22,989 bases of DNA, taken from the NCBI GenBank assembly GCA_007280825.1, contig QYQI01000057.1:1-22989 (forward strand), written 5' to 3'. The stretch comes from Ignavibacteriales bacterium (lineage in GTDB: Bacteria; Bacteroidota; Ignavibacteria; Ignavibacteriales; Melioribacteraceae). Below are positions 7,020 to 13,829 of this stretch, piece after piece. Below the pieces are notes generated by a model. It made no database searches. It was not told where the DNA came from and was given only the letters and a program-made list of their open reading frames with translations. Position numbers and translations under genes: made by a program. Every line of letters starts with the position of its first letter. Position 1 is the stretch's first letter.

Positions 7020-7864
7020 TTTCTACCTTCAGCAACTTGCAAAATATATTCAACCATTTTCTGTGGAATGTTTACTCCCGTTGTTGTGATACTGTTTTTA
7101 TATTCCATGGTATAGTTCACTTCGTTTACCATTAATCCTTCTGCAGTTTCAAAAACATCTATTGCAACAATTCCACCGCCGACAGCTTTTGCTGCGCTTA
7201 CCGAGATATCATTTAATTCATCTGTAACCGGACAATTGGTTGCAACACCGCCGCGTGCTGTGTTAGTAATCCAGTGAGAAGAAGATCTATAAATTGCTGC
7301 TATACATTTATCACCAACAACAAAACTGCGAATATCTTTCCCTTTTTTCTCAACATACTTTTGCATATAAAAAATCGAATGATGATATGAACCAAGGACA
7401 GCTTTATGTTCCAAGATTGCTTCAGCTGCATCGCGGTCATTTACTTTTGAAAGCAATCTTCCCCAAGAACCAACAGCAGGTTTTAGTACAACCGGGTAAC
7501 CCATCTCTTCAATTGTTTGAAGTGCCGATTCTTCTGTGAATGCTACTCGCACTTCTGGTTGTGGTACGTTATGATCAGCTAATGCACATGATGTTAAAAG
7601 CTTATCGCCGCAAATGGTTGCAACATTATATGTGTTAACACATTTAATTCCGGCTGATTGAAATAATTTCAAACCATGTAATGCTCTTGAGTGGTTGATG
7701 CATCGTTCAACAACAATATCAAGATCAAATTTATCTTTACCGATATTAAATTTAATTTCACGGTCATCTATCATAACTAATTCAATTCCCTTTACCTTAT
7801 TGAATTCATCAATAAGAAACTTTTCATCTTTTCTAATCAACGAATGAAGCAACCCGATTTTCAT
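7016..7864 (-). CDS. lysX: LysW ligase (LysX / ArgX; ATP-grasp)
   Basis: This is an ATP-grasp ligase (RimK-like) that joins the amino group of alpha-aminoadipate (LysX) or glutamate (ArgX) to the gamma-carboxyl of the C-terminal Glu of LysW. The 282-residue protein carries VERCINHSRALH (52-63), YPVVLKPAVGSWGR (123-136) with the ATP-binding Lys128, KDIRSFVVGD (176-185), the NTARGG substrate loop (201-206) and the metal-binding NEVN (247-250). The length matches the Thermus enzyme of about 280 residues. The loop reads GGVATNCP here, where I recall GGQAENCP in Thermus LysX; this position lies near the substrate and might shift specificity toward glutamate, which is unproven. A strong AGGAGAG precedes the ATG at 7864. 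Confidence 0.92.
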   Translation of the reverse strand: MKIGLLHSLIRKDEKFLIDEFNKVKGIELVMIDDREIKFNIGKDKFDLDIVVERCINHSRALHGLKLFQSAGIKCVNTYNVATICGDKLLTSCALADHNVPQPEVRVAFTEESALQTIEEMGYPVVLKPAVGSWGRLLSKVNDRDAAEAILEHKAVLGSYHHSIFYMQKYVEKKGKDIRSFVVGDKCIAAIYRSSSHWITNTARGGVATNCPVTDELNDISVSAAKAVGGGIVAIDVFETAEGLMVNEVNYTMEYKNSITTTGVNIPQKMVEYILQVAEGRK

Positions 7865-7917
7865 TTTTACTCTCCTAGTTCAAATAAATTTAAAATGGTA
7901 GAGCCGAGTAAATTATC

Positions 7918-9084
7918 TCAGCTATTGAATGTCTTATGATGTTTAACTGCATCAACGATATGTTTAAGTTCGGCAAGATCAACAGTACGACCGCGCTGAC
8001 CGACAGATTTTACTTCTTTAAGAACATCCATTTGATGCGATTCATCCAGTAAGTTTTCATCAATCAATTTTAATGCATAACGTAATGAAGCAATGCCGGA
8101 CATATGGTCAAGTGCAAAGTTTCTTGGTCTCCCAAGAATTTCGGGATTCAAACTTTCATAATGCATTGGATTGATCGAAGCCGCATGTGTATGTACACCT
8201 GCACAATGTGTGAAAGCATTCTTTCCGGTGATCGGAAAGTTTGCCGGAATTGGAATCCCGGAATGTTTACTAACTAAATCGTAAAGTTCAACAAGTTTTA
8301 AAAGATTCCATCTAGTTTCATTATAATCTACAGTTAACACAACTAAAAGCGAAGCGAGATCAACTATACCAGCTCGTTCACCCAAACCTAAAGCTGCGGC
8401 ATCAATTATACTTGCACCGGCTCGATATGCATCTAGTGCATTAGCAAGTGCTAAACCGCGATCGTTATGGCAATGTACAGCAATTCTTGGATGTAAATTT
8501 AATTTGTCTAATTCTTGAATCAATCGTGACATATAATCATACATACTTCTAGATGTTCCCGGAACCATATAACCTGTTGTATCTGCAACACTAATAATAT
8601 CTGCTCCGGCTTCAACTGCAGCAGATGCGGCTTTAACTACATTTTCAAATTGAGAACGAACTGTGTCTTCAGGTGTGTAACGAATTAATAAATCCGGTTT
8701 CTGTGATTTTGCATATTTAATTACATCTGTAATCTGTTTGATTGCAGCATCTAAATCTTTTTTGAAAACTGTTGTTAATCTTTCATCTGAAACGCAATAA
8801 AAAATTCCGAGGAATCCGACACCGCATTCAAGAGCAAGATCAACATCGCCCTGAAGTGAACGCGAGTGAGCGCCAACTATTGCTTTGTATCCTTTTTGTG
8901 CAATTGATTTTACAGCAGCATGAATTTCGGATGTAACCATCGGGTGGCCGGATTCGATAATGTCTATACCGATTTCATCAAGTAGACTTGCTATTGCAAG
9001 TTTTATATGTTTATCGAAATAAACACCCGGAGTTTGTTCGCCTTCGCGTAAAGTTGAATCTAATACCCAGATCAATTTACTCAC
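7918..9084 (-). CDS. homocitrate synthase-like acyltransferase (HMG-CoA lyase-like family)
   Basis: This enzyme probably condenses acetyl-CoA with 2-oxoglutarate to homocitrate, the first step of the aminoadipate route to lysine. In the 388-residue protein DSTLREGEQTPGV (9-21) holds the catalytic Arg13 and metal region, VHCHNDRGLALAN (203-215) carries metal ligands His204 and His206, LGLGERAG is at 232-239, and FTHCAGVHTHA (291-301) is the catalytic His region. His73 in GAHSRS aligns with a His I recall in Thermus homocitrate synthase, where 2-isopropylmalate synthases have Leu, which favours homocitrate synthase. No C-terminal regulatory domain is present. The start is GTG at 9084, overlapping the lysW end by 8 bases. 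A 53-base gap separates it from lysX. NifV-type or citramalate synthase roles remain possible. Confidence 0.78.
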   Translation of the reverse strand: MSKLIWVLDSTLREGEQTPGVYFDKHIKLAIASLLDEIGIDIIESGHPMVTSEIHAAVKSIAQKGYKAIVGAHSRSLQGDVDLALECGVGFLGIFYCVSDERLTTVFKKDLDAAIKQITDVIKYAKSQKPDLLIRYTPEDTVRSQFENVVKAASAAVEAGADIISVADTTGYMVPGTSRSMYDYMSRLIQELDKLNLHPRIAVHCHNDRGLALANALDAYRAGASIIDAAALGLGERAGIVDLASLLVVLTVDYNETRWNLLKLVELYDLVSKHSGIPIPANFPITGKNAFTHCAGVHTHAASINPMHYESLNPEILGRPRNFALDHMSGIASLRYALKLIDENLLDESHQMDVLKEVKSVGQRGRTVDLAELKHIVDAVKHHKTFNS

Positions 9085-9244
9085 CCCAGTCTTCTTCTTC
9101 TTGAGGTGCTTCTTTTACTTGCGGTGGATTAACAGAAACTACTTCCAATTCAGTTCCGCAATCGGGGCACCCAATTAATTCACCTTGAACTGCATCAGAA
9201 GCGAGTTCGATCTGCGCACCGCATACCGGGCATTCTGTTTTCAT
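9077..9244 (-). CDS. lysW: amino-group carrier protein LysW
   Basis: LysW is the small acidic zinc protein that carries the growing substrate through the pathway. The gene encodes only 55 residues. It has two CxxC zinc knuckles (C5-P-V-C8 and C26-P-D-C29), a run of acidic residues, and ends exactly in EDWGE, the conserved tail in which the gamma-carboxyl of the last Glu (Glu55) is the attachment point. ATG at 9244 is preceded by AAGGA six bases upstream. The stop TAA (9077-9079) lies inside the start of the homocitrate synthase-like gene (8-base overlap), so lysW is the first gene of the operon. The carrier is normally needed in excess over the enzymes, which fits its first position. Confidence 0.95.
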   Translation of the reverse strand: MKTECPVCGAQIELASDAVQGELIGCPDCGTELEVVSVNPPQVKEAPQEEEDWGE

Positions 9245-9272
9245 AACATATCCTTAAGTTTATAAAGTGATG

Positions 9273-9303
9273 CAAAACTATGAAACTAATTTTTTCAATG
9301 CAA
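9273..9303 (-). promoter_or_regulatory. candidate promoter of the lysW operon
   Basis: On the minus strand, TTG (rc of 9301-9303) and TAGTTTTG (rc of 9273-9280) are 20 bases apart and match the Bacteroidota-type TTG / TAnnTTTG promoter with a perfect -7 element. A transcript would begin about 20 bases before the lysW ATG. The ARG box lies about 100 bases further upstream, which is far for simple repression of this promoter. A second promoter near the box is possible. Confidence 0.4.
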
Positions 9304-9370
9304 TGATTTTGATGGGAGATTAAAAAAAATTAATTCAAAGTTTAGTGAGGCAAATTTCGGTCAATCGCTT

Positions 9371-9388
9371 AATGAATAATTATTCATA
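9371..9388. promoter_or_regulatory. ARG box (ArgR operator) upstream of lysW
   Basis: The sequence AATGAATAATTATTCATA contains the perfect 16-base palindrome ATGAATAATTATTCAT (9372-9387). It fits the classical ArgR consensus WNTGAATWWWWATTCANW at every constrained position. It lies in the 185-base gap between the end of the M23 gene and lysW, and the only gene starting downstream on either strand is lysW. A weak half-site (ATTCA near 9333-9338) lies between it and lysW. ArgR normally binds such boxes when arginine is plentiful and represses biosynthesis, so I infer arginine control of this operon. The ArgR gene is not in the window. Confidence 0.7.
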
Positions 9389-9429
9389 ATGGTGCAAGAA
9401 AATGCAGAGTAGCTATCGGCAATCAGCTT

Positions 9430-10686
9430 TCAGCTTTTTGGTTTCGGTTGAGCAGCAACATCTGAAAAGTTATTTTCGGCTGATATTAATTTTTTCATCC
9501 AATCATTTTTGACTACATCAAATTCTTGTTTGTATTTTTTACCGACTGGACCTGATGATTGATATTTTTCTCTTAACGGATTTACTTGTTTTCCGTTTTT
9601 CCAAAAACGAAAACATACATGCGGACCAGTGGCCAGTCCTGTACTTCCGACATAACCAATAACTTGACCTTGAGAAACTGAAACTCCGCGGTGAATTCCT
9701 TTTGCAAAATGCGACATGTGTAAATATTGTGTTGTGTAAGTAGCGTTGTGTTTAACTTTAACATAATTTCCGTTACCGCTTGTATAACTTGCTTCTAATA
9801 CTACTCCGTTGCCGACTGTCATGATCGGTGTTCCTGTAGGAGCGGCGTAATCTGTTCCAAGATGTGCTTTTGTTCTATGCAGTATTGGATGATAACGGTT
9901 CATTGAAAAACGCGAACTGATTCTGCTGTATTTCAGTGGCGCTTTCAAGAATAATCTTTTAAGGCTATTACCTTTTTCATCGAAATAATTTTCGCCTTTT
10001 TCTTTATCAAAGTAAAAAGCGAAATGATTTTCATTATTGGAAAAGAAATTTGCAGCACGGATTTTTCCAACATCAACTGATTCACCATCAACTAAAATTT
10101 GTTCATAAATTACTTTGAAGCTGTCTGTCGGTTGAATTCTAAAGAAATCAATCTGCCATGCGTAAATATCTTCCAGTCTCGCTGCAACTTGCGATTCAAT
10201 CTTTTTTTCTTGGAGTGTTTGATATAAAGAATTACTGATCACTCCCGAAACTATTCTTTCTCTAATCGTAACCGGTTTTTGCTTTTTGTAAATATTCACA
10301 GAGTCGCCAATATCAAACACCACATAATTCACCGGGTCTTGTACATAAATAAAATATTTAACGGTTTCTACAGAATCCCACTTTGCATAAATATAAAATT
10401 CGTTATCTGCTCTAAAACTACGAAGCGGAAATATATCACGAGCCGCTTTTTCAATTTGATTGATCTTCTGCTGAGTTACTCCATGAGGGATTAAAATATC
10501 GGAAAGAGTTTGATCGGTATCTATCGTGTCGCGTACTTCAATAAGATTTGCAACACTTAGTCCAAATTGATTTGGTTTTAACTCTTCATTCTTAGTTTTT
10601 TTCTTTTCACTCTTACATGAAGTAAAAAATAAAACAAGTGAAAGTAAAAAAAATATTTTTAGGTAGAATTGAGTTCTATTTCGCAT
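9430..10686 (-). CDS. M23-family (LytM-type) peptidase-like lipoprotein with altered zinc site
   Basis: This is a cell-envelope protein of the M23 murein endopeptidase family, with the N-terminal regions found in MepM/Csd3-type proteins. In 418 residues there is a lipoprotein signal (lipobox FTSC, Cys24), an N-terminal module with TLSDILIPHGV, a middle beta-domain, and an M23 domain from about 255. The domain has HLGTD (His275 and Asp279, zinc ligands), YLHMS (His323) and TGPHVCFRFWKNGK. The usual HxH is HxC here: His356 is kept but the third zinc ligand is Cys358. I recall this wording from Bacteroidota homologues, so it is probably a lineage trait, and Cys can bind zinc. The gene overlaps the moxR stop by one base (TGATG) and is last in the envelope operon. 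Confidence 0.88.
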   Translation of the reverse strand: MRNRTQFYLKIFFLLSLVLFFTSCKSEKKKTKNEELKPNQFGLSVANLIEVRDTIDTDQTLSDILIPHGVTQQKINQIEKAARDIFPLRSFRADNEFYIYAKWDSVETVKYFIYVQDPVNYVVFDIGDSVNIYKKQKPVTIRERIVSGVISNSLYQTLQEKKIESQVAARLEDIYAWQIDFFRIQPTDSFKVIYEQILVDGESVDVGKIRAANFFSNNENHFAFYFDKEKGENYFDEKGNSLKRLFLKAPLKYSRISSRFSMNRYHPILHRTKAHLGTDYAAPTGTPIMTVGNGVVLEASYTSGNGNYVKVKHNATYTTQYLHMSHFAKGIHRGVSVSQGQVIGYVGSTGLATGPHVCFRFWKNGKQVNPLREKYQSSGPVGKKYKQEFDVVKNDWMKKLISAENNFSDVAAQPKPKS

Positions 10687-11672
10687 CAGATCAATTTCTT
10701 AATTATCTCAACAGAATTTATACCTTCAGCTTCAGCGGAAAAATTTGGAATAATACGATGACGAAGAACCGGTGTTAGAAATTCTTTTACATCATCAATT
10801 GAAGGAGTGAATCTTCCTTCCATAACAGCTTTAGTTTTAGCTGCTAATATCAAATATTGAGAAGCCCGCGGACCGGCGCCCCAAGCAACATGTTCTTTAA
10901 TAAAACTATTTTGGTTGTTTGTTGTTGGCCGAGTGTTGTTCACAAAAGTAACTGCAAATTCAATTACGTTTTCGGCAACCGGAACTCTTTTAATTAAATT
11001 TTGAAAATTGATCAGCTCGCTTGAACTTAAAACTTTTTTTAATTCGGGTTTATAATCACTTGTCGTTGATTTAATAATTTCAATTTCTTCCTTAAAGCTT
11101 GGATAATCCAACCACAAATTGAACATGAAACGATCAAGCTGAGCTTCAGGCAATGGATAGGTTCCTTCTTGTTCTATCGGGTTTTGTGTAGCCAGAACAA
11201 AGAACGGTTCTTCAAGTGTGCGTGTTACTCCGGCGGCAGTTACTTTATGTTCCTGCATTGCTTCAAGAAGTGCACTCTGTGTTTTAGGCGGAGTACGATT
11301 TATTTCATCTGCCAAAATAATATTTGCAAATACCGGACCTTGGATAAATCTGAATATACGTTTCTTCGTTACAGGATCTTCATCAATAATTTCAGTGCCT
11401 GTAATATCGCTCGGCATTAAATCCGGTGTAAATTGAATTCGATTGAATTTAAGATCGAGAACTTCCGAAAGTGTTTTTATCAATAAGGTTTTTGCAAGAC
11501 CTGGAACTCCAACAAGCAGACAGTGACCTCTAGATAGTAGACTAACAAGAAGATCATTAACAATTTGATTCTGACCAATAATTACTTTTGCAATTTCTTG
11601 TTTGACCTGTTTTACCGAATGAGCTAACTGCTCAACAGTCCGTACATCATGTGTGTTTTTTTGATCCGTCAA
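10686..11672 (-). CDS. MoxR-family AAA+ ATPase
   Basis: MoxR proteins are cytosolic AAA+ ATPases that act as chaperones for maturation of protein complexes and stress responses. The 328-residue protein carries the Walker A GVPGLAKT (55-62), Walker B ILADEINR (119-126), the MoxR segment TPPKTQSALLEAMQEH, sensor 1 in LATQNPIEQEGTYPLPEAQL and the C-terminal lid with RASQYLI. The start is TTG at 11672; no Met codon occurs before the Walker A motif, and an AGGA lies 7-8 bases upstream, which supports TTG. The typical partner genes (DUF58 and VWA proteins) do not follow. Instead it sits between three parvulin-like periplasmic proteins and an M23 lipoprotein, so an envelope-assembly role is likely. 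Confidence 0.92.
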   Translation of the reverse strand: MTDQKNTHDVRTVEQLAHSVKQVKQEIAKVIIGQNQIVNDLLVSLLSRGHCLLVGVPGLAKTLLIKTLSEVLDLKFNRIQFTPDLMPSDITGTEIIDEDPVTKKRIFRFIQGPVFANIILADEINRTPPKTQSALLEAMQEHKVTAAGVTRTLEEPFFVLATQNPIEQEGTYPLPEAQLDRFMFNLWLDYPSFKEEIEIIKSTTSDYKPELKKVLSSSELINFQNLIKRVPVAENVIEFAVTFVNNTRPTTNNQNSFIKEHVAWGAGPRASQYLILAAKTKAVMEGRFTPSIDDVKEFLTPVLRHRIIPNFSAEAEGINSVEIIKKLI

Positions 11673-11718
11673 TATTTTTCCTATGATTATTCATTAGTGA
11701 ACAAAAATATTATCGTGG

Positions 11719-12987
11719 TTATAATTTAATTTCCCAATAAATTTTATTTTTTATTTCTCTCATCCACTTTGAATACAATTTATTTTTTTTGTAATACTCA
11801 GCTATTCGTTTTATTTCAGGATAGTCAATATCTAGGTTTGCTTTATGAGCCGGAATTCTTTTTTTCAATTTAACAATGTGATAACCGTAAACATTTCTAT
11901 CTACTTCAAGCCGTTTTGGAAAACTTATCTCACTTTCTTTTAATTTATAAATAACATCAAGAAGAGATTTGTCAAGCTGGCTTGTTTCTAACGTTCCAAG
12001 TTCTCCACCGAACTTAGCAGTTTCTTTATCATCACTATATAGGCGGGCATAATGTTCAAAAGTATTTTTACCTCTAACAACACTGTCTCTTAAATCAGTT
12101 AGAAATTCAATCGCTTTAAGATCAGATTCTTCATCACTCTTAACTTTAATAAGAATATGTCTGCAATGGATAGATTCGCCGCGTCTTTCTAAAAGTTGAA
12201 TTATATGAAATCCAAAAACAGTTTCTACAACGCCGGAAATTTGATTTGGAGCTAATGCAAATGCAGCCGCTTCAAACTCCGGCACTAATGCACCTCTTTT
12301 AACGGAACCAAGATCGCCGCCTTGCGATGCATTGCCGGTATCATCAGAATATTTTTTTGCAAGTGAAGCAAAATCAGCCCCGTTCTTAAGTGAATCTAAT
12401 AAAGATAGAGCAAAATCTTTTGCTTTCTTTTTTATTCGTTCTCCGGTTTTAGGATTTTGGAAGATATGTTGTATAACAAATTTTTCCTGTACGTCCGGCA
12501 AAGAATCACGGAAAGTTGCAAAAAAATCTTCAACTTCTTTTCTAGTAGCATCAAGTTGACCGAATTTTTTTTGCTGTAGCATATAAGACATTAATCCTTT
12601 ACGAGTGTCATCCTGGAGTGATCGTTTTATTTTTTCATACGGCATACCGTAAATTTGTTCAAGTCTCTCGCGTGAGCCGTATTGCTGAATAAAATAATTC
12701 ATCTGGTCTTCAAGACGTTGTTTCACTTGATCATCAGTAACAGTTATCGAATCAAGTTCTGCCTGTGCATAAAGCAGTTTTTCTTCGATCATTGCATTTA
12801 GAATCTGATGACGTAAATTTATATCAGCCGCATTTAGATTCTTTTGTGCCGCTTCCATGTTAGTTCTGAAATCAAGTTCTGATTGTAAAATGACTTCATT
12901 ATCAACAACAGCAACAATTTTATCTATTACTTGCTGCGCATTTATTACTCCGGCAATTACCAACAGGATTAAAAATATTTTCTTCAT
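11719..12987 (-). CDS. SurA-like periplasmic peptidyl-prolyl isomerase with two parvulin domains
   Basis: This is a periplasmic chaperone and prolyl isomerase for outer-membrane proteins. The 422-residue protein has a Sec signal peptide (MKKIFLILLVIAGVINA, probable cleavage after Ala17), a SurA-type N-terminal helical domain beginning VIDKIVAVVDNEVILQSELD, a first parvulin domain (about 170-272, with IQHIFQNP, GGDLGSVKRGALVPEFE and GFHIIQLLERR), and a second (about 275-380, with CRHILIKV, FGGELGTL and YGYHIVKLKKR). This layout matches E. coli SurA. ATG at 12987 overlaps the stop of the preceding lipoprotein gene by 4 bases. It is third in a run of three parvulin-related genes, so the three probably cooperate. 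Confidence 0.92.
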   Translation of the reverse strand: MKKIFLILLVIAGVINAQQVIDKIVAVVDNEVILQSELDFRTNMEAAQKNLNAADINLRHQILNAMIEEKLLYAQAELDSITVTDDQVKQRLEDQMNYFIQQYGSRERLEQIYGMPYEKIKRSLQDDTRKGLMSYMLQQKKFGQLDATRKEVEDFFATFRDSLPDVQEKFVIQHIFQNPKTGERIKKKAKDFALSLLDSLKNGADFASLAKKYSDDTGNASQGGDLGSVKRGALVPEFEAAAFALAPNQISGVVETVFGFHIIQLLERRGESIHCRHILIKVKSDEESDLKAIEFLTDLRDSVVRGKNTFEHYARLYSDDKETAKFGGELGTLETSQLDKSLLDVIYKLKESEISFPKRLEVDRNVYGYHIVKLKKRIPAHKANLDIDYPEIKRIAEYYKKNKLYSKWMREIKNKIYWEIKL

Positions 12988-13829
12988 TCTGAATACCTCT
13001 CAATTTCCAAATTATGATCTGCGATTAATTTGTCTATATACTCTTTTATATACAGATTTCTTTTAATGATTGATAATCTTTCTTTTACTTCATTCTTTAC
13101 CATATCGAGCGGGGGGACAAAATCTTTATCAATCTTTTCAATAAGTTGAACAACAGTGAACTTCATTGGTTCCGTTTCTAAGACAACACTTACTTCGTTT
13201 ATACCTAAAGTTGTGATAACGCGAAGCAATGGAGTCGGTTGAATCTGATATTTCAATAATAATTTTTGAGGTTGTAATTCGATGATTGATTGATCATTAC
13301 GGTATTGATTTAATACTCGATTCCATTCGGTTTCAAGTAAAGAATTTCTGAATTCAACTGCTTTATTATAATCGTTAAATTGAATTTCATTAAATCTATA
13401 CTCATCATCAACCAGTTTAAAATCATCCTTATTATTATCAAAATATTTTTTTACTTCGTCATCAGTCGGTTCGATTTTATTCTCATCAACTATTTTCCTA
13501 ATGAATAAAGCGGAAGCTAATTCTTTTTTAGTGCGGTCCAACAATGATTTGAACTCTTTATCATTTAATAATCCTTTATTAGCCGCTTCTTGAAATAGAA
13601 TTTCAGTTTGTATCCAGTTGTTGATATACTCTTCTCTATATATACCTTTATTACGTTCTTCCGATAAAGCAGATTTTACATCATCCTCCGTTAATACGGA
13701 CTTGTTCACTTTTGCAACATACTTTGATGGTTTCTCTTCTTTAGAACAACCATACTGAGTGAAAGCAAAAGCAAAAATTATTATAATGTAATAATTGTTA
13801 CTTCTTAAATGCTTTGCTGAGTTCTTCAT
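12984..13829 (-). CDS. SurA/PpiC-related lipoprotein, probably without isomerase activity
   Basis: This is a 281-residue lipoprotein with signal and lipobox QYGC (Cys28). A SurA-like N-terminal chaperone region follows (KYVAKVNKSVLTEDDVKSAL, then helices to about 135). The C-terminal half has the order of a parvulin domain (YRFNEIQF, then LGINEVSVVLETEPMKFTVV and QLIEKIDKD), but it lacks the His of the usual HIL start, the central GGDLG loop and the GFH end. It therefore looks like a degenerate domain kept for binding. ATG at 13829 overlaps the upstream gene by 32 bases, an unusually long overlap, and no clear Shine-Dalgarno is seen, so translational coupling is probable. The stop overlaps the surA-like start (ATGA). 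Confidence 0.8.
   Translation of the reverse strand: MKNSAKHLRSNNYYIIIIFAFAFTQYGCSKEEKPSKYVAKVNKSVLTEDDVKSALSEERNKGIYREEYINNWIQTEILFQEAANKGLLNDKEFKSLLDRTKKELASALFIRKIVDENKIEPTDDEVKKYFDNNKDDFKLVDDEYRFNEIQFNDYNKAVEFRNSLLETEWNRVLNQYRNDQSIIELQPQKLLLKYQIQPTPLLRVITTLGINEVSVVLETEPMKFTVVQLIEKIDKDFVPPLDMVKNEVKERLSIIKRNLYIKEYIDKLIADHNLEIERYSE

Noticed and set aside
7918..9084. 2-isopropylmalate synthase (LeuA)
   Set aside because: The protein lacks the C-terminal leucine-binding domain, has His73 where LeuA has a Leu, and sits in a LysW operon rather than with leuBCD or ilv genes. The assignment is still not certain.
9245..9429. Lysine riboswitch or arginine attenuator in the lysW leader
   Set aside because: Apart from the ARG palindrome and a promoter candidate, the leader is AT-rich. 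I see no multi-stem structure, leader peptide rich in Arg or Lys codons, or terminator hairpin.
11683..11695. Possible second ARG box (ATGATTATTCAT) before moxR
   Set aside because: Only one half-site fits; the other arm lacks TGAAT at the right spacing. An envelope gene is also not a likely ArgR target.
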